Below are positions 16,862 to 25,769 of a stretch of 34,267 bases of DNA, piece by piece; the first letter of the stretch is position 1, and every line of letters starts with the position of its first letter. The translations under genes and the position numbers were made by a program. The notes under the pieces are model-generated. The model did no database searches. It was not told the origin of the DNA and saw only the letters and a program-made list of their open reading frames with translations. This DNA comes from Chrysochromulina tobinii (Eukaryota > Haptophyta > Prymnesiales > Chrysochromulinaceae), in contig JWZX01002415.1 in NCBI GenBank assembly GCA_001275005.1, positions 1-34,267 on the forward strand, written 5' to 3'.

Positions 16862-19800
16862 TCACACGTGGTCAAGTGATGCGCGGTTCGCCGCGGAGTT
16901 GCCTTGCGCCCCTACGCCCAATGCATTTCCCCACAGGAGTCCACGAGTGCGGGAGGGCTTGGATGGGTCGGGTGAGCCGCCCGAGGGCTTCTCACGCTCG
17001 AGCCGCGCGTGCAGCGTCGCAACGGCGGCGCGCAGGTCAGCGTCGGTCGGGCCGTGGGGACGTGGGGCTAGGAGCCCCTCGACACGCTCCATCTGCTGCC
17101 CCAAGCGTTCGTCCAGCGCGCTCAGCTGCGCCTCGACGCGCTTGAGCAGCGCCTGAGGGGTGGCGCCCGCTGCGTCGGTGCCCGCTCGGTCATGGAGCAG
17201 GAAGCGCTGCACGTACCTGTGGGAAGGGAGGCGCCGTGGTGAGCACATGCATGCTGTGGGCGCCCGCGGTCATGGAGCAGGAAGCGCTGCACGTACTTTT
17301 TGGAGACGGGGGTGCGCGAGATACGCTGGTTGAGCGGGCGCGCGGCCGCGAGCTTGTGCAGCTTCTCGACGCCGAGCTCGGCGAGGGAGATGTCCGTCCG
17401 GCACATGTAGCGCCGGAGCGCGGCGCCGATCTCAGCGAGGAGTTTCGTCAGGAGCAGCGGCAGCGAGAAGGGAGGCGGGATGGCGGCGATGACGTGGTTG
17501 TGCTCAAAGATGGGCAGGAAGCGCTGGTAGTGGTACTCGACTTCGGCATTGCCCTTGATGCGCGCGTACGTGTCGGCAAACATGGCGATCAATAGGTTGA
17601 CGAGCACCACGTTGATGACCATCATCAGCACATACATGAGCGGCAGGGCAAAGGGGATCGACGAGAATCGTTCGGTCTCGAGGTCGGTGAACATGGCCCA
17701 GAGCGGCAGTGCGAGCAGCGGCAGCGAGCCGTCCGCATCCGCTTCGTCATCTGCGCCCGTGCCACGTAGCATGCGTCCGAGGGCAGCGGCGGAAGACGCC
17801 TTAGAGGCGGCGAGGATGGAGGCGATGGAGTCGGAGGTGATGGGGGTGAGGGGGGTGAGGGGGGTGGTGCCCGCGGCAGGCGACCCGACGAGCAGAGGCG
17901 CAGGATCGTCGTTGGAACCCCACAGCCAGTTCCACAGCATGGTCGTCGGCTCGTCGGAGAGCCGATGCGTCGAGGTCTCGGAGAGGCCGAGAAGGGCACC
18001 GCTGAAGCCCAGCAAGATGACTGCAAAGAAGACGAGGAAGAGGGAGAGGTCGACCAGCATCTGCTCCATGATGATCGTGAGCACACCAAAAGAGAGCGAC
18101 GGCCACCTGTGGGGAGGGGAGGGCGACGTGGTGAGCACTTGCATGCCGAGCCGTGGTGCAGCAGGGTTCAAACGAGAGCGACGGCCACATGAAATTGAAG
18201 AGCTCGATGCTGATGGGCACCGCGTCCATTGACACGAGGGTCTGGTAGAGCAGATAGCACGAGTGCTGTAGCGGCAGCGCCACGTCCGCATACTCACTCG
18301 GCACCGGCGCGACCGAAAGGAGACGCACCCCGATCGCCAGCGCCAGGAGCGCATACGCAAATTGCACGATGCCCTGGACAGGCATCGTGGCCGTCAGTCC
18401 GAAGCCGCGCATGCTCACGTGCAGATGCCACTGCTCGAGCCCCAGGGTGAGAGACCACACGATGAAGAGCCCCTCGGTTGGGTTGAGAGGCGGCAGCGAG
18501 AGGCCCGCGTCGCCGGCCGCGAGGGTCGCGAGCTGGTCGGCAGTGAGCAGGTGCGTGAGCTCATACGCATACAGCGCGAGGAAGGCGAGTTGCCAGAGCG
18601 CCCGCACCCAGAACTTGACCAGAGGCACCCTATAGAACGACACGAAGGCCGATGGAGGTTGGGCGCCTGCCGGCAACTCTGCGTTCAAGAGAATGATCCG
18701 GCGCGCTCCCCGAGGTGTGCCGAGGTGCATGCTGCCCTTGGTCTGTGCTCGGCGCACGCGCGCGGCCACCCAGGAGGCATCCTGGGCGACGATGTCCATG
18801 CCCTCGAGATGATGCACTGCGCCCTCGGCCTTGGGCTCCGAACTGTCCTCCAGCATGTCATTCATGCTCTTCGTGCGCACCGTGAAGAGACTCTGGTGCT
18901 TCAATGCATCGGGTTTGTCGGGCGAGGAGACGCTGTTCGCCGTCTTGGCGCGCGCGACTGTGGAAGCCATCTTAAGGTTCGCCGAGCCCTTGGCCGCAGA
19001 TCGCTCTCGGGAAGAGAGGCGCAGCGCCTGCGCGAGCGCCCCGTAGAGCAGATCCTCGAGCTGCGCGGTCGTGCGCACGTTCTTCATGTCTTTGTGGTCC
19101 TCCGCCATCTGGAGGTACGGGTTGAGGAAGGGCAGCACGATGTACGCACAGAGCGAGAAGGCGTTCTGGTCGGCCGAGAGCAGGCAGAACGAGCCTGGGT
19201 AGCCGCCACGCCACCACAGGTCCATGAGAGACTGGCAATGCCGGTGCGCCAAAAAGTTCTTGCGCTCCATGTGAAGAGCGAGCTCGACGAGCGCTCCCAT
19301 ATGCCATTCGGGCACGTTCTGCGACAGGATGACGTGCGCGACCTCCTGAGGCTCAACACCACCCTCGAGCATGCAGGTGGGTCAGCATGCAATGCGAATG
19401 CGGGAGGGCCATCAACCTGCCATCAGTCGCAATCAGCATGCAACGCGAATGCGGGAGGGCCATCAACCTGCCATCCGTCGCAATCCCACCTGCTCCTCGA
19501 CACCGTCGAGCACGGAGATGGCCCAGCGCTCCAGAGTCTCATGTGCCTCTTTGACCTTCGCCTTGCCCCAGCTCACCTTGCCGTGCATCTTCTGCAGCAG
19601 GTGGCTCGCGATCAGCGCGCAGTGTAGCGGGTTCTCCACGTGCGCCCAAAGTTCACGTGCCAGGTGCACGTTGCCCATGAAGACTGCCCAGAAGAACAAA
19701 TCGACCTCCGACGCGCGCCGCTGATGCGAGACTGCCGCGTAGAGCAGGGGCGAGGCCGAGCGCAAAAAGGGGCCTACTACCTCGAGGTAGAGCGAGTAGC

Positions 19801-22800
19801 TCAGGTTGCGTGCGACCGAGCCGTCAGCGAGTCGCTGATCGAGACGCTCTTGGAGCTCAACGTCGGCGCGCAGAAAGTTGTACGGGTCTTCCTGCAGGTA
19901 CAGCTGGCACAGGTTGACCTGTGGATGGATGGAGAAGCCATGTGAAAGGCAATTAAGGCGTATGGTGGCGTATGGAGGCGTATGAAGGCGTATGGAGCAA
20001 TCGGAGGCCATTCGAGACCATTCGAGATCATTCGAGATCATCCGAGATCATCAGAGGTCATCAGTGGCCATCAGAGCCAGTTCGAGGCCATCAGCGGTCA
20101 TCAGAGGCCATCAGAGGGCCACCAGATGCCATCAGAGGTCGTCAGAGGCCAACATAGCCAATTCGAGGCAAATTGCGTACCTGGTCGATCTTGGAGCCCG
20201 GTCGCTCGAGCAGCAGCTTGACAATCTCTGTGTTCTGGTACTCGAGCGCATGCTGGAGCATCTTGCGCAGCGGGCGCGAGTAATCCTCGGTGGACGGCAG
20301 CTCCATGAGCATGCGGCGCGCGAAATCGGGCTGCGGAAGAGGGGAGGAGACAAAGCTCATCAGAGGCACTCCGAGGTACTCCGAGGCACTCCGAGGCACT
20401 CAATGATAGTCCAGGGCCATCCAGGGCCATCCAGGGCCATCCAGGGCCATCCAGGGCCATCCAGGGCCATCCAGGGCCATTCAGGGCCATTCAGGGCACG
20501 CACCTGGTTCCATTTGACGGCAAGCAGCAGCGCGCGTTGCATATGGTCATGCCGACGACTCTCATTCTTCTCAGCGAGCTGCACGACGCGAACGAGCTTG
20601 GTGGTGCTGAGCGATGACGGTGTCGGTGCACTACGCGACGCTTTCATAGACGAACCCTGAGTCGCCGAGCCGTCGAAGAAGGATGCATGCTCGAGGTCAG
20701 CATGCAATGAGGGAGGGCCATCAGCATGCAATCAGTCGCCATCACACCTGCTCGAGGGCGTGATCGCCCGAGCTCTGGTAGAACATGAGGTTGCGGAAGA
20801 GGCAGCGGAGCAGCGCCGTGGCCATCGTCTCATCCGTGGCCTCATCCGCGAGCTGAAGGCAGGAGAGCAGCGTGCCATTTGTCAGAGACCATTAAAGACC
20901 ATCGGAGGCCATCAGAGGCACTCATCAGAGGCCATCAGAAGGCAATCATCAGAGACCTTCAGAGGCAATCCTCAAAGGCAATCATCAGAGGCCACCAGAG
21001 GCACTCGGCGTGCCTGAAAGAAGGAGAGGAGGGTGCCCTCCCGCGCCTCGTTCATCTGACGCAGCGTCTCAAGCTTCGCCTCCGACTCGAGAAAGGCGCC
21101 GTCTTGAACGCTCCCAATCCCGCGCTCGCAGTACTGCCAGAGCGCCGTAGCCGCGCCGCCACTGTCCGCGAGCACGAGGAGGGGCGAGCCCTGCTCGGCC
21201 GACGCAAGCATCATGTCGAGGGTGCCCGGGCCGCCCTGCACTACGAGCAGCACGACGGGCACGCCCTTCATCTTCGCGTACGTGTGCTCGAGATCGGCTC
21301 GCATCTTCACCTGAGGAGGGAGGCAATCAGCATGCACTCAGAGACGCAATCAGCAATGCAATCAGGCACGGGGAGCTCGAGATCGGCTCGCATCTTCACC
21401 TGAGGAGGGAGGCAATCAGTAATGCACTCTGAGACGCAATCAGCAATGCAATCAGGCACGGGGAGCTCGAGATCGGCTCGCATCTTCACCTGAGGAGGGA
21501 GGCAATCAGCATGCACTCTGAGACGCAATCAGTGGCGTCATCAGCGGCGGCACTCGAGAGAGGTCTTCACCTCATGTCCCCAAGCGATGGAACCCTCATC
21601 GTATTGCCGGTGGCCGTCGACGAGGATCTGGTGCGTGTGGTACGGATTGAGGCGCGCTGCGTGCGGGCCGCTCTGGCCGCCGGCGCGATACACGCGCGTG
21701 TCGCCCTTGCAGCCGTGCATGCCCTGTCTGCCCAACACGGCGCCCCAGGGGGCGACCCCGACTAAGGGAACGTCGAGACCATACTTATGTATCGCCTCGC
21801 CCACGAGCTTCATCACGCCGCTGTCCGTGCCGCCGGTGAAGATCCACGCGTTGGTCATCGCGGCCGCCGTCGCGAGGCCGCGGTCGAAGACGCGCTGCAG
21901 GTTGGCGGTGAGGGTCAGGGTCGCTGCAGATCCCGTCACCGAGATGAGCACGTCAGGGCGCGGCAGCCGCCAAAACTTTTCGAGGAAGTGTGAGAGCGCC
22001 GCGCACGACGTCGTGTCTGAGACGCGGATGAAGCGCGCCACGCGTGAGCCCGACAGGAACGAGACCATCCCAAAATCGGACATGGAACCGTCCTTGTTGG
22101 CGAACATCATCGGACCGTACGCCGCGTACATCGCACTGTGCTGCCGGTACCATCGCTGAATCTTGAGGCACGCGCGGTCGCGCCTGGACGCATCCGGCTT
22201 CTCGAGCTTGGCGCTCAGCTCTTTGATGGTCTTCCCACGCTTGACCGCCGCCGCCGCAGTCTTTAGGATCGTGCTCGAGCTCCTCGGAGATTGGCTGGAG
22301 ATGCTGCATCTCGGATTGGCTGACGCCGCAGACGACGCACCGGCAGACGACGCACCGGCAGACGACGCACCGATCGGTGGCCGCGACGGCTGCGGCTGCT
22401 GCAGTGCAGCCGCGGACGCGCACGTCGGCACTGAAGTGGGCGCAGTAGATGGCACGCACGCTGACTTGTCTGAACGAGCCCCGAAGCCGAACGAGGCCGA
22501 ACGAGGCCCGGGAGTGGCAGTAGCAGCAGCGGCGGCAGGAGCGGCCACAGGCTTCGGCGGCTCGGGCTCCGGCTGCCGAGGCTCGTCCGCGAAACGCACG
22601 TACGAGCTGCAGCCCATGGCGCGGCCGAGGGTCCCAGGCAAGAGACGGCTAAATGGTTCTGAAGCCAATGACGAGGCGCAAGCTGGCCTGTGGGCAGGCC
22701 CGGGTGTTGCCGTAGGCGGCGAAGGTGCCGGAAGCGGCTCTGGCTGCAGAGGCTCGTCCGTGAGTCGCTCGTATGGCATGGAACCGATGGCGCGGCCGAG

Positions 22801-22863
22801 GGTGCCAGGCTCGAGACGGCTAAAGGGCTCCAAGTCGTCGCTCCACCTCGCTTTGCGACTCAT
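16862..22863 (-). CDS. TRPM-like cation channel (nine exons)
   Basis: Exons on the minus strand: 22863-21571, 21310-21014, 20852-20748, 20689-20504, 20330-20181, 19918-19490, 19345-18189, 18106-17297, 17216-16862. They join into one 1593-residue frame. The start is the only in-frame ATG (22863). A Pro-rich N-terminus carries two copies of EPFSRL.PGTLGRA. An IQ motif (ACLKIQRWYRQ, about 231-241) precedes the TRPM SLOG region, with RPDVLISVTG (about 302-311) and AWIFTGGTDSGVMKLVGEA, continuing in exon 2 with VPVVLLVVQGGPGTL. The MHR-like helical domain follows. S1 has the TRPM hallmark FYRVPLVKFW (about 1058-1067). S2-S6 follow, ending NVVLVNLLIAMFADTYARIKGNAE, then YHYQRFLPIFEH. The pore region includes WAMFTDLETE. 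The C-terminus is a short coiled coil (ALLKRVEAQLSALDERL), with no kinase or NUDT9. It probably carries monovalent cations or Ca2+ across a membrane. Confidence 0.85.
17217..17296 (-). other. TRPM intron 8: 30-bp exon-start duplication, introner-like core
   Basis: The first 30 bases of the intron (17296-17267) are identical to the first 30 bases of exon 9 (17216-17187). The other 50 bases contain CATGCATGTGCTCACCACG and end CTTCCCACAG, matching the core of intron 7 at nearly every base. Confidence 0.85.
18107..18188 (-). other. TRPM intron 7: exon-start duplication, introner-like core
   Basis: The intron starts GTGGCCGTCGCTCTCGTTTG and exon 8 starts GTGGCCGTCGCTCTCTTTTG, 19 of 20 bases identical, exactly one intron length (82) apart. 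The rest of the intron contains CATGCAAGTGCTCACCACG and a pyrimidine tract ending CCCACAG, shared with intron 8. Confidence 0.8.
19346..19489 (-). repeat. TRPM intron 6: two copies of a unit shared with intron 3
   Basis: Contains two tandem copies (about 60 bp) built on GATGGCCCTCCCGCATTCG and GCATGCTGA. The intron end CTCGAGGGTGGTGTTGAG resembles the preceding exon end CTCGACGGTGTCGAGGAG. Acceptor placed at CCTCAG (19346); an alternative after CTCGAG adds six residues in frame. Confidence 0.65.
19919..20180 (-). repeat. TRPM intron 5: degenerate 10-bp periodic array
   Basis: Almost the whole 262-base intron has a 10-base period. GGCGTATG-based units at about 19945-19990 pass into TTCGAGATCA-like and TCAGAGGCCA-like units to about 20160. 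Donor GTACGCAATT at 20180, acceptor CATCCACAG ending at 19919. Confidence 0.75.
20331..20503 (-). repeat. TRPM intron 4: perfect 10-bp minisatellite
   Basis: Seven exact copies of CCAGGGCCAT (plus strand) at 20411-20480, with two variant copies to 20500. A second 10-bp array of CCGAGGCACT-like units lies at 20371-20400. Donor GTGCGTGCC at 20503, acceptor CTTCCGCAG ending at 20331. Confidence 0.85.
20690..20747 (-). other. TRPM intron 3 (58 nt)
   Basis: A short intron with donor GTGTGATGG and acceptor GACCTCGAG. The preceding exon ends CCTCGAGCAG, so CCTCGAGCA recurs across the acceptor. Its body (GATGGCCCTCCCTCATTGCATGCTGA) matches the repeat unit of intron 6. Confidence 0.65.
20853..21013 (-). 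repeat. TRPM intron 2: probable GC-AG intron made of decamer repeats
   Basis: The exon ends TTCTTTCAG and the intron starts GCACGCC, a GC donor; the acceptor is CTGCCTTCAG at 20853. The body is a degenerate roughly 10-bp periodic array of GGCCTCTGAT-like units. The last 23 or so bases of the intron (GGCACGCTGCTCTCCTGCC...) closely resemble the last bases of the preceding exon. Confidence 0.65.
21311..21570 (-). repeat. TRPM intron 1: triplicated acceptor plus first bases of exon 2
   Basis: A 260-base intron (donor GTGAAGACC at 21570). It contains about 90-bp units, each ending in GATTGCCTCCCTCCTCAG followed by GTGAAGATGCGAGCC, the first bases of exon 2. Exon-2-like starts lie at about 21490, 21400 and the real one at 21310 (unit spacing 90 and 89). 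Only the acceptor at 21311 keeps the frame open; use of either upstream copy runs into a stop. Confidence 0.75.
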
Positions 22864-23006
22864 CGGCCAAGACGGCCAACTCCACCGCGAAAGAAAATTC
22901 ACACGTTTTGAAAAAGAGCGTCGTCGTGGCGTAATCGAAAGTACGCGCGCGTTGTGACATGAACAGCACAGCAGCAGCACCTACTTCGGCAGCCAAAACA
23001 CTGACT

Positions 23007-23957
23007 CTACAACCGACTCCGGGCACCGATGCGCGCCCGGCACCATTCGACGACATGCTGCCTCGCCTCCTCCGCGTCGAGTACCTCGTGCAGCAGCCCC
23101 GCAAAGACGCGCATCTCCTTGTCTGGCTGTGGGGACTTGGCCATCAGGGCGTCGCACGCGCTGCGCGGGCAGAGCTCATCGGCGCCCCCGTGCACGAGCA
23201 AGAACGGGAAGCCCCTGCCCGACACGGCGCTTCCAAAGTGGGGCAGGAGCGCCTGGCAGGTAGCCCGCATGTCGAGCAACGCGAGCGCCGTGCGGTTCTG
23301 GATCCAGCCGTGGTAGTTGAGAGGGTCGGCCCACTTATCGGCCGCGCGCTCCGGGAACGAGGTCAGCTCCGAGGGCGACGGAATCGGGGCCGCCGGCCCG
23401 GTGGGCTGCGTCTTCGCCAGCTGGGCGCAAATGGTACGGATGACGCTCGGCATCGCCCGCAACACCGGGATCAGAAACTTGAGCCCAAAAGGAGGGGAGA
23501 TGCTGTCCATCGCAAACCCTGAGAGCACAACCATCGCGGGCCTTGGGAGGGACGGATCTGTCGCCAATCGGTGCGCCACGATCATCGCCATCATGCTGCC
23601 GAGTGAGTGGCCAAGCACGATTAGCGGCAACGAGGCGCGGGCCGTGTCCTGCACCAGCGCGATCACGTCGGACACCGCGCCTTCGACGGTGCCAAAATCG
23701 CCACGCTCGCCTGCACTGTTACCGTGCCCGCTGAAGTCGACGGCGTGGACCTCGACGCCGACGGCACCGAAGGCGGCGGCGAGCTTATCGTAGCGGCCAG
23801 AATGCTCGTGGGTACCGTGGCAAAGGTAGAGCTGCGCCTTGACCTGTTTGGAATTGGGGCAAGCCCAGAAGCGGCGGCAGCGGCGCGCAGTGCCTTCGCC
23901 AACATTCGTGCATGTGGATGGTGACGACGACACCGACCCGGTGACCACCACCTTCAT
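23007..23957 (-). CDS. Monoacylglycerol-lipase-like alpha/beta hydrolase
   Basis: A 316-residue serine hydrolase of the Hydrolase_4 / monoacylglycerol lipase group, which cleaves monoacylglycerols, lysophospholipids or other esters. The start is the ATG at 23957. The oxyanion-hole motif LCHGTHEHSGRY lies at residues 45-56, the nucleophile elbow GHSLG has Ser118, the acid is Asp260 in VHGGADELC, and the base is His290 in AGLLHEVLD. VDFSGHGNSAGERGD (about 73-87) is also typical of the family. There is no clear signal peptide or membrane span, so it is probably cytosolic or membrane-peripheral. It ends 143 bases upstream of the TRPM-like start on the same strand. Substrate cannot be decided from sequence; the residues before about 25 have weak family support and could be a wrong start. 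Confidence 0.85.
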   Translation of the reverse strand: MKVVVTGSVSSSPSTCTNVGEGTARRCRRFWACPNSKQVKAQLYLCHGTHEHSGRYDKLAAAFGAVGVEVHAVDFSGHGNSAGERGDFGTVEGAVSDVIALVQDTARASLPLIVLGHSLGSMMAMIVAHRLATDPSLPRPAMVVLSGFAMDSISPPFGLKFLIPVLRAMPSVIRTICAQLAKTQPTGPAAPIPSPSELTSFPERAADKWADPLNYHGWIQNRTALALLDMRATCQALLPHFGSAVSGRGFPFLLVHGGADELCPRSACDALMAKSPQPDKEMRVFAGLLHEVLDAEEARQHVVEWCRARIGARSRL

Positions 23958-24094
23958 CACCACAAGCGCCCGACGAAGACAACCTGAGCCCTGAGCCCTG
24001 GAGACGAAACTGTCAGTTCAGAGTGCGTAAAGATAAAAACCCAAGTCACCTAAACGTAAATTTGGATAAAGAAAACCACCCCTTGAGCCGCTGG

Positions 24095-24142
24095 GGAGCC
24101 TCCTTGACTTGAACTTGACTTGACTTGACTTGAGGAGCCTCC
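24095..24142. repeat. (CTTGA)n array flanked by 9-bp direct repeats
   Basis: A 30-base array of CTTGA-type pentamers (24104-24133) is bracketed by GGAGCCTCC at 24095-24103 and again at 24134-24142. The layout resembles a target-site duplication around an insertion reduced to its tail. It lies about 90 bases upstream of the Serinc start. Confidence 0.6.
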
Positions 24143-24228
24143 GCTCGCTTTTTGTGCAAATTCTTCTCGAGCCACTGCTGCTGCCCGAGGCGGCCGCCAC
24201 GTTTGCGGTCACATCCGTCGTCAGTCCC

Positions 24229-25769
24229 ATGGGTTCCGTCCTCGGCACGTGCTTCGGCTCGTGCCTAGCCTCGTGTGCAACGTCGGCCATATGCAGTCTC
24301 ACGGGCTGCGCATGCATGATGTCGCCCAAATGGGCCAACATGATGTACGTGATCTTCATCACCATGACCGTCATCGTGAGCCTCTCACTCAAGTACTCTG
24401 GCAAGGACCTGAACATCGGCTACGAGGTTGGCATGCCGACGTCGACGCCCTCGGTCTGCGTCCCATCCCCCGCCGAGGCCGCCGTTGTTGTCGCGGGCGT
24501 TGTCATCAAGCCTGCTGTACCTGCCAACAACTGCGACAACCTCGCCTACGATATGTGCAATTCCACGAGCTGCCAGGGCATGTGGGCCGTCTACCGCCTG
24601 ACATTCTCGCTCGCGGGCTTCTTCCTCGTGATGCTGCTGCTCACCTGCACAAAGACGAGCTTCTCCACGACCATGCACCGCGGCTTCTGGTTCGGCAAGG
24701 GCCTTGGGCTCACCGGGGTCGTCATCGCGTGCCTCTTCGCGCCCAACGACCTTTTCGCCGGGTTCGCATGGTTCGCTCGCATCGGCGCGCCCCTGTTCGT
24801 CATCTACCAGGTGGTCTGTTTCATCGATTTCGGATACACCTTCAGCACGAAAGTCGTTGAGAAGGACGAACGCGAGGACAACTTCTTCGGCCTCACCAAC
24901 CACGGTGGCAAGTACAAGGGCTTCATGCTGTTTGTACGCGCGCGCGCCGCCCATTCCCAGCCCTCGATCGGTGCCCCCCTTCTGCCCGCTCCTTGGGCGC
25001 TCCATCGTGGGCGCACCCTCGCCACGCCGCCGACGCCGACGTACGTGTGCTGTGTGCTGCGCGCTGGCTGCAGGTGTGCTTTCTCCTTGTGGTCGCCGCG
25101 TTCGCGGCGACCGCGGTGCTCTACAGCGTCTACCCGAGGGAATGCGCATTCAACAACGCGGCCGTCACGACGTCGCTCCTTTTCTCGCTGATCAACTTCG
25201 GCATCACGATCTCGCCCATCGCTGAGCATGGCTCCATCCTTGTCGCCTGCCTCGTCTGGTGCTACTCGACGTACCTCGCCTTCTCGGCCATCTCCGCCTT
25301 CCCAGAGCCGAGCTGCAATCCCTATGTGGAGACCAAGGAGGGGGACACTCTCTGGCTGGTCATCTCGGTGGCGATCGCGGCCGCCTCGATCGCCTGGATG
25401 GCCTACCAAAACGGCGCGCGCCAGATGGGTGGCAACGCTATGGATGGCAAGGAGCAGGTGCCCACGACAGCGTCCAACGACACTGTCGCTGTCGTGGTGC
25501 GCGTGGATCCTATCGTCGGCAGCGGCGCCGCCGAAGCGGCCACGGCAGACTCGTACGTCTCGTACCACCTCGTCATGTTCCTCGCGTCGCTGTACGCCGC
25601 CATGCTCGTCACCGATTGGGGCGCGGAATCGACCACCACAGGCTCTACGAGGGAAAACCTAGGCTACCCATCGGCCTGGCTCTTGCTAGGATCCATGTGG
25701 GTTTGCCAGCTCATCTACTTTTGGACCCTGATCGCGGCGCGCGCGTGCCCGGACCGAGACTTCTCCTAA
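24229..25769 (+). CDS. SERINC: Serinc / TDE1-family multipass membrane protein
   Basis: Serinc proteins are multipass membrane proteins linked to serine-derived lipid synthesis or phospholipid scrambling. Two exons, 24229-24933 and 25074-25769, give 466 residues, normal for the family. The start MGSVLGTCFGSCLASC matches the usual Serinc N-terminus and its Cys-rich first helix (CATSAICSLTGCACMM); the frame is open further upstream but without family similarity. About ten hydrophobic spans are visible, with conserved blocks YRLTFSLAGFFLVMLLL, FIDFGYTFSTK and, in exon 2, YSTYLAFSAI and YHLVMFLASLYAAMLVTDW. The intron has donor TTT|GTACGCGC and acceptor GGCTGCAG; splicing joins MLF to VCFLLVVAAF within a span. 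The membrane (endomembrane or plasma membrane) is not decided by sequence. Confidence 0.92.
24934..25073 (+). other. Intron of the Serinc gene
   Basis: A 140-base GTACGCGC...CTGCAG intron, phase 0. It lacks the GCATGC/CCTCCC core and the exon-edge duplications seen in the TRPM-like gene. Confidence 0.85.

Noticed and set aside
18362-19627. 421-codon plus-strand frame opposite the TRPM-like gene
   Set aside because: No recognisable motif, and the minus strand gives a fully spliced, homologous channel over the same bases.
20411-20500. 10-bp repeats as a possible CRISPR array
   Set aside because: Units are contiguous with no spacers, and the context is a eukaryotic intron.
20760-21403. Short plus-strand frames over the TRPM intron repeats
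   Set aside because: They are the reverse of exon 2 and of the tandem repeats; repetitive amino-acid pattern follows the repeat unit.
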